DNA of 64,000 nucleotides, from positions 1 to 64,000 of the forward strand of contig CAJMSQ010000007.1 of the NCBI GenBank assembly GCA_905216095.1, read 5' to 3'. Shown here piece after piece: positions 61,221 to 64,000 of this stretch. Origin of the DNA: an uncultured bacterium. Lineage in GTDB: Bacteria; Bacteroidota; Bacteroidia; Bacteroidales; Bacteroidaceae. Under the pieces are notes generated by a model. It searched no databases. It was not told the origin of the DNA and saw only the letters and a program-made list of their open reading frames with translations. Each line of letters starts with the position of its first letter. The stretch's first letter is position 1. A program made the position numbers and the translations under genes.

Positions 61221-62663
61221 TCAGTTCTCGCGCTGCGTTTCGGGCCAATTGACAAGATAAAGCCGCTCCGTGGCACGCGTAAAAGCCGTGTACAGCCAAC
61301 GGAGATAGGAACGGCCGGCCATTTCGTCCGTCATATATCCCTGGTCCACGAACACCCGGCTCCATTGCCCGCCTTGTGCCTTGTGGCAGGTTACGGCATA
61401 AGCGTATTTAATCTGGAGTGCGTTGTAATAAGGGTCTTGCCGCAACTTCTTCATGCGTTCCGGTTTCCCCGGAATGTCGGCATAGTCCTGCAACACCTGC
61501 TCATAGAGCCGACGGCTCTCGTCCGGGGTAAGCGCAGGTGCTTCCGACGAAAGCGTATCCAGCAGCACACGACAGTCTATCTCGTAATCATCATAATCGG
61601 GAAGGCGGAGCGTAACGTCCGCGAAACGGAAACCATAAAGTTCATGCACATTGCGCACACGCAACACCTCGGCCACATCCCCATTGGCTATGAAATCGAA
61701 AGGCAAACGCTCCTCGCGCGGCAGCGAATGTGCCAGTTGCTCGCTCCAATAATAGTTATTCTTCACCGCCATGACCATGTCGCCGCGCGCCAAAGTATCC
61801 TCGCGGTCAAAAATACGGGTCCGGATACCGTTATTATATATATTGGCACGTTTGTTTGAGCGTGTAATGACGATTGTATCGTCTGTCCCGCAATCGGAAT
61901 AGGCTGAAACGAGAGCCTCGATAAGTTCCCCGCCGGGCAGGAAGCGCACTTCTCCCTCCCGGGAGCCACATACACGCGGCAGACCGGTAGCATTGTCATA
62001 CAATGAGTAGCGCAGGCGGGTGGCATTGGCCAGTATGCCCGAATTTGCGCTTTGTCGCACGACTTCCGTCAGTGTCGCCTCATCCACCCCGATACCATAG
62101 CCGCGCAAGGCGTCGGCTTGCAGCGCGGGACTCTCCTCACGCCCGACAGGAGGTAGCTGTGCGACGTCGCCGACAAGCAGCAAGCGGCATCCTTCCCCCT
62201 CATAGACATAACGGATAAGGTCGTCAAGCAGATGTCCCGTACCGAAAAGGCTGTCAGCCGACGAATCGGCTATCATGGAAGCCTCGTCCACAATGAAAAG
62301 CGCATGACGGAGCTTATTGAAACCGAGGGAGAAGCGCGTACCCTCGCCATTGAATGTCTGCTGCCGGTAGATGGTGCGGTGTATCGTCGCCGCCCGCGCC
62401 CCCGAATGGTTGGAAAAGACCTTTGCCGCGCGGCCGGTCGGCGCCAGCAGCACTGTCTTGCGCCCCATGTCGTGCATTACACGCACCAGGGTGCCGACCA
62501 ATGACGTCTTGCCCGTACCTGCGTAGCCGCGCAATATGAATGCGCGCTCTCCATCCCCATCCGTCACGAAACGTGCCAAGGCCTCGGCGGCACGGCATTG
62601 GTCTTTGGTAAACGTATGTGGGAACCCGTTGGCCATACGCAGCACAATCTCATCGCAAATCAT
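61221..62663 (-). CDS. RecD-like superfamily 1 DNA helicase
   Basis: 480 residues. Walker A RGYAGTGKTSL (45-55), motif Ia LLAPTGRAAKV, Walker B ALFIVDEASMI, motif III LLLVGDVAQLPPVG, and a C-terminal UvrD-C2 part with YAVTCHKAQGGQW and LYTAFTRATERLYLV. The set fits short RecD/Dda-like 5'-3' helicases found alone in Bacteroidetes genomes, not a RecBCD subunit. The second in-frame Met (62636, MANGFPHTF) is an alternative start. A -7 box TACCTTTG (62700-62707) lies upstream, overlapping the divergent control region of DUF4250. Confidence 0.88.
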   Translation of the reverse strand: MICDEIVLRMANGFPHTFTKDQCRAAEALARFVTDGDGERAFILRGYAGTGKTSLVGTLVRVMHDMGRKTVLLAPTGRAAKVFSNHSGARAATIHRTIYRQQTFNGEGTRFSLGFNKLRHALFIVDEASMIADSSADSLFGTGHLLDDLIRYVYEGEGCRLLLVGDVAQLPPVGREESPALQADALRGYGIGVDEATLTEVVRQSANSGILANATRLRYSLYDNATGLPRVCGSREGEVRFLPGGELIEALVSAYSDCGTDDTIVITRSNKRANIYNNGIRTRIFDREDTLARGDMVMAVKNNYYWSEQLAHSLPREERLPFDFIANGDVAEVLRVRNVHELYGFRFADVTLRLPDYDDYEIDCRVLLDTLSSEAPALTPDESRRLYEQVLQDYADIPGKPERMKKLRQDPYYNALQIKYAYAVTCHKAQGGQWSRVFVDQGYMTDEMAGRSYLRWLYTAFTRATERLYLVNWPETQREN

Positions 62664-62699
62664 CGGTTTTTCACGCTTTTAATGAAGAATTAAATCACA

Positions 62700-62736
62700 C
62701 AAAGGTACACTTTTCCGGCGAAATCACTTATCTTTG
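62700..62736. promoter_or_regulatory. Paired divergent -7 boxes
   Basis: TACCTTTG on the minus strand (62700-62707, for the helicase) and TATCTTTG on the plus strand (62729-62736, for DUF4250-vanZ) are only 21 bases apart. The polymerase footprints would overlap. Clear -33 elements are missing on both sides. Confidence 0.55.
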
Positions 62737-62755
62737 CTGCCCAAAAGCTATCTTT

Positions 62756-62932
62756 ATGGAACTTCCCCAAGACCCTTTTATGCTTTTCAGCGTGATAAAC
62801 ATGCAATTGCGCGACAAATACGCATCGCTGGATGCCTTGTGTGAGGATTTGCAGGCCGACCGCAAAGACATAGAATGCCGTTTGGCCGAATCCGGCTTCG
62901 TTTACGATGCAGAACATAATAAATTTTGGTAA
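62756..62932 (+). CDS. DUF4250 small protein
   Basis: 58 residues from ATG 62756. The longer open frame from 62618 runs through the promoter and is rejected. The whole sequence fits DUF4250: LPQDPFMLFSVINMQLRDKY, SLDALCEDL and FVYDAEHNKFW. Helical, cytoplasmic, function unknown. Four bases separate it from the VanZ-like gene. Confidence 0.85.
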   Translation: MELPQDPFMLFSVINMQLRDKYASLDALCEDLQADRKDIECRLAESGFVYDAEHNKFW

Positions 62933-62936
62933 GCAC

Positions 62937-63320
62937 ATGAGCAGATACTACCCGCTGTCACTCTTTTGTGTTCTATTGATATGGGTGTTATGCCTCATTC
63001 CCGTACCTGAAACCGATGTCAAACCGCCGCTTGGTTTCGACAAACTGATACATACGGTGATGTATCTCGGCACTTGCTCCGTCATTTGGTGGGAGCATCA
63101 TCGCCAACCGGCATCCGGGAAATGGAGAACGGCGCTTATCACTTTTTTCCTGCCCATACTGATGAGCGGTGCCATAGAACTGGTACAGGAATATGCCACA
63201 TCGACGCGCAGCGGTGACTGGTGGGACATGGCAGCCAACACATTGGGCGTGCTTCTTGCCGTACCCGTAGGATATTTCGTCGTGCCCGGACTGAGCGGCA
63301 GGCGGAAAGGACAATCGTAA
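62937..63320 (+). CDS. VanZ-like membrane protein
   Basis: 127 residues from MSRYYPLSLF (62937). Four hydrophobic segments: about 5-21, 40-52, 64-82 and 103-119. The VanZ-family features are FDKLIHTVMYLGT after helix 1 and SGAIELVQEYATSTRSGDWWDMAANTLGVLLAV near the end. In enterococci VanZ gives low-level teicoplanin resistance, but small members like this are widespread and have no proven role. Cotranscribed with DUF4250; a strong hairpin follows. Confidence 0.85.
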   Translation: MSRYYPLSLFCVLLIWVLCLIPVPETDVKPPLGFDKLIHTVMYLGTCSVIWWEHHRQPASGKWRTALITFFLPILMSGAIELVQEYATSTRSGDWWDMAANTLGVLLAVPVGYFVVPGLSGRRKGQS

Positions 63321-63352
63321 AGCCGGTCCATCCAACCAACCGGCTACAAACG

Positions 63353-63398
63353 AAAGCGCAGGCCGCATGCACTGTTTTACAGTATGCGGCCTGCGCTT
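63353..63398. terminator. Hairpin after the vanZ-like gene
   Basis: GCGCAGGCCGCAT...ATGCGGCCTGCGC, a very stable stem of at least 13 pairs with an ACTG/CAGT extension. Flanking T-runs are short (TTCCGTTATT). It lies between convergent genes and can act on both. Confidence 0.75.
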
Positions 63399-63438
63399 CC
63401 GTTATTCCCTTCGGGTAATCCCGAACACGTATCTGCGC

Positions 63439-63648
63439 TTATTTGTTCTTGTGGCGGTTGGCCCGACGTGCGCGGATGTCGGCTTTTTTCTTGGCCGAAC
63501 CGGAACCATGCGCCCCGGTGGTGTATCCTTTCTTGCGGGCTTTCGTTTTTACCTTGTCGGTAGCCGGCGCGGGATTCGTGTTAGATTTCTTGAACACGAT
63601 TCCGCTCGTCATGGCCTGCGTGATTTCTTCCTTATTCGCTTTTCTCAT
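63439..63648 (-). CDS. Small basic protein of unknown function
   Basis: 69 residues, about one third Lys or Arg, with KARKKGYTTGAHGSG and a C-terminal KKKADIRARRANRHKNK. No signal peptide and no hydrophobic core, so it is probably disordered or nucleic-acid binding. It lies between vanZ and purH, with hairpins on each side, which supports a separate small gene. No family recognised. Confidence 0.6.
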   Translation of the reverse strand: MRKANKEEITQAMTSGIVFKKSNTNPAPATDKVKTKARKKGYTTGAHGSGSAKKKADIRARRANRHKNK

Positions 63649-63706
63649 GGTGATGAAGACGCTGTACGGATGCCACGGATGCCCGCAGCGGGTTTATAAG
63701 TGGACA

Positions 63707-63741
63707 GTGAGTGGCGGTGAAAAGGCTTCTCCGCCACTCAC
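63707..63741 (-). terminator. Hairpin after purH
   Basis: GTGAGTGGCGG (63707-63717) pairs perfectly with CCGCCACTCAC (63731-63741). It lies 24 bases beyond the purH stop. The T-run after it on the minus strand is poor. Confidence 0.65.
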
Positions 63742-63764
63742 TCCCATTGTCTCGCACGATAATA

Positions 63765-64000
63765 TCAATGATGGAAAAGGCGGATGCCCGTGAAAGTCAT
63801 GGCAATGCCGTATTTGTCGCACGTAGCGATGACATGGTCGTCACGCACCGAGCCTCCGGCCTGCGCCACATACTCCACGCCGCTCTTGTGTGCCCGTTCG
63901 ATGTTGTCGCCAAAGGGGAAGAACGCATCCGACCCAAGGCTGACGCCCGTATTCTGAGCAATCCACGCCTTTTTTTCCTCGGCCGTGAGCGGTTGCGGGC
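63765..64000 (-). CDS. purH: Bifunctional AICAR formyltransferase / IMP cyclohydrolase, C-terminal 78 codons only
   Basis: The frame enters from the window edge (first full codon at 63998) and ends at a TGA at 63765-63767. The translation contains SLGSDAFFPFGDNIERA, VEYVAQAGGSVRDD and the terminal GIAMTFTGIRLFHH, the conserved end of the AICAR transformylase domain of PurH. This domain performs the last formyl transfer of purine synthesis. The N-terminal part lies outside the window. Confidence 0.95.
   Translation of the reverse strand, partial: PQPLTAEEKKAWIAQNTGVSLGSDAFFPFGDNIERAHKSGVEYVAQAGGSVRDDHVIATCDKYGIAMTFTGIRLFHH

Noticed and set aside
1..64000. Prophage, integrative element, insertion sequence or restriction/defence island
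   Set aside because: No integrase, transposase, phage structural, toxin-antitoxin or defence gene was found; gene order is housekeeping throughout.

Overview
The window is a piece of chromosome from a member of the Bacteroidota, order Bacteroidales. This rests on four things: Bacteroidetes-type promoters (TTTG, 19-20 bases, TAnnTTTG) in front of many genes; type IX secretion genes porU and porV next to ispF; clade-typical families (DUF3078, DUF4290, DUF4348, DUF6249, CCDC81-type HU); and near-absence of Shine-Dalgarno sequences. GC content looks close to 50 percent. A Prevotellaceae-like species is plausible, but that is inference. Almost everything is ordinary chromosomal housekeeping. I see no prophage, transposase, integrase, plasmid functions or CRISPR array.

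Layout. 1-5.0 kb, minus strand: the SRP RNA gene abutting tRNA-Thr, dnaK behind a candidate sigma-54 promoter, truA, and the ribosomal operon rpsF-rpsR-rplI. 5-12 kb: a PrdX-like deacylase, a very large secreted GH84 enzyme with a type IX sorting tail, and valS. 12.5-17 kb: ndh-ribE, a lipoprotein, and rpsA. 17-26 kb, minus: SIMPL protein, ispF, porV, porU, a degenerate FAH-fold protein and a DUF3078 protein. 26-35 kb: mutS2, an M6 metalloprotease (second type IX cargo candidate), a TlpA-like thiol-disulfide protein, MBL hydrolase-murB, and a DUF4348 lipoprotein. 35-43 kb: a TamB-like giant, sdaA and class III fructose-bisphosphatase. 43-47 kb, plus: a membrane HU/SPOR protein, zinc ribbon-FHA protein, small exported protein, and an ECF sigma cluster. 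47-54 kb, plus: hemW, tsaB, DUF4290, murA, rimM, dxr and rseP, densely packed. 55-64 kb: DUF1934, a fused NAD(P)H flavoenzyme, a secreted Arg/Gly/Ser-rich protein, an OadA/PycB-type carboxyltransferase, a RecD-like helicase, DUF4250, VanZ, and the 3' end of purH.

How the genes work together. PorU and PorV form the cell-surface end of the type IX system, and the GH84 enzyme and M6 protease are likely clients. ispF and dxr both serve the MEP isoprenoid pathway; murA and murB serve peptidoglycan synthesis; TamB and RseP serve the envelope. rpsA, rpsF, rpsR, rplI, rimM, truA, tsaB and valS serve translation.

The most unusual signal lies between genes. Three intergenic regions (12079-12328, 25951-26199, and 54596-54865 on the opposite strand) hold a diverged 249-270 bp element with the same layout: a TTTTAACA end, a promoter with a fixed 20-base spacer, a GC hairpin plus T-run only about 15 bases after the promoter, a central CTACATG/CATGTAG palindrome, and an AAAGTTAAAANTGTTAA end. 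I do not recognise it as a described family. Other points are a sigma-54-like site at dnaK, an SRP RNA without a GNRA loop, an OadA-type protein whose biotin-accepting lysine is replaced, MurA with Asp for the catalytic Cys, and a 36-codon frame exactly bridging rimM and dxr.
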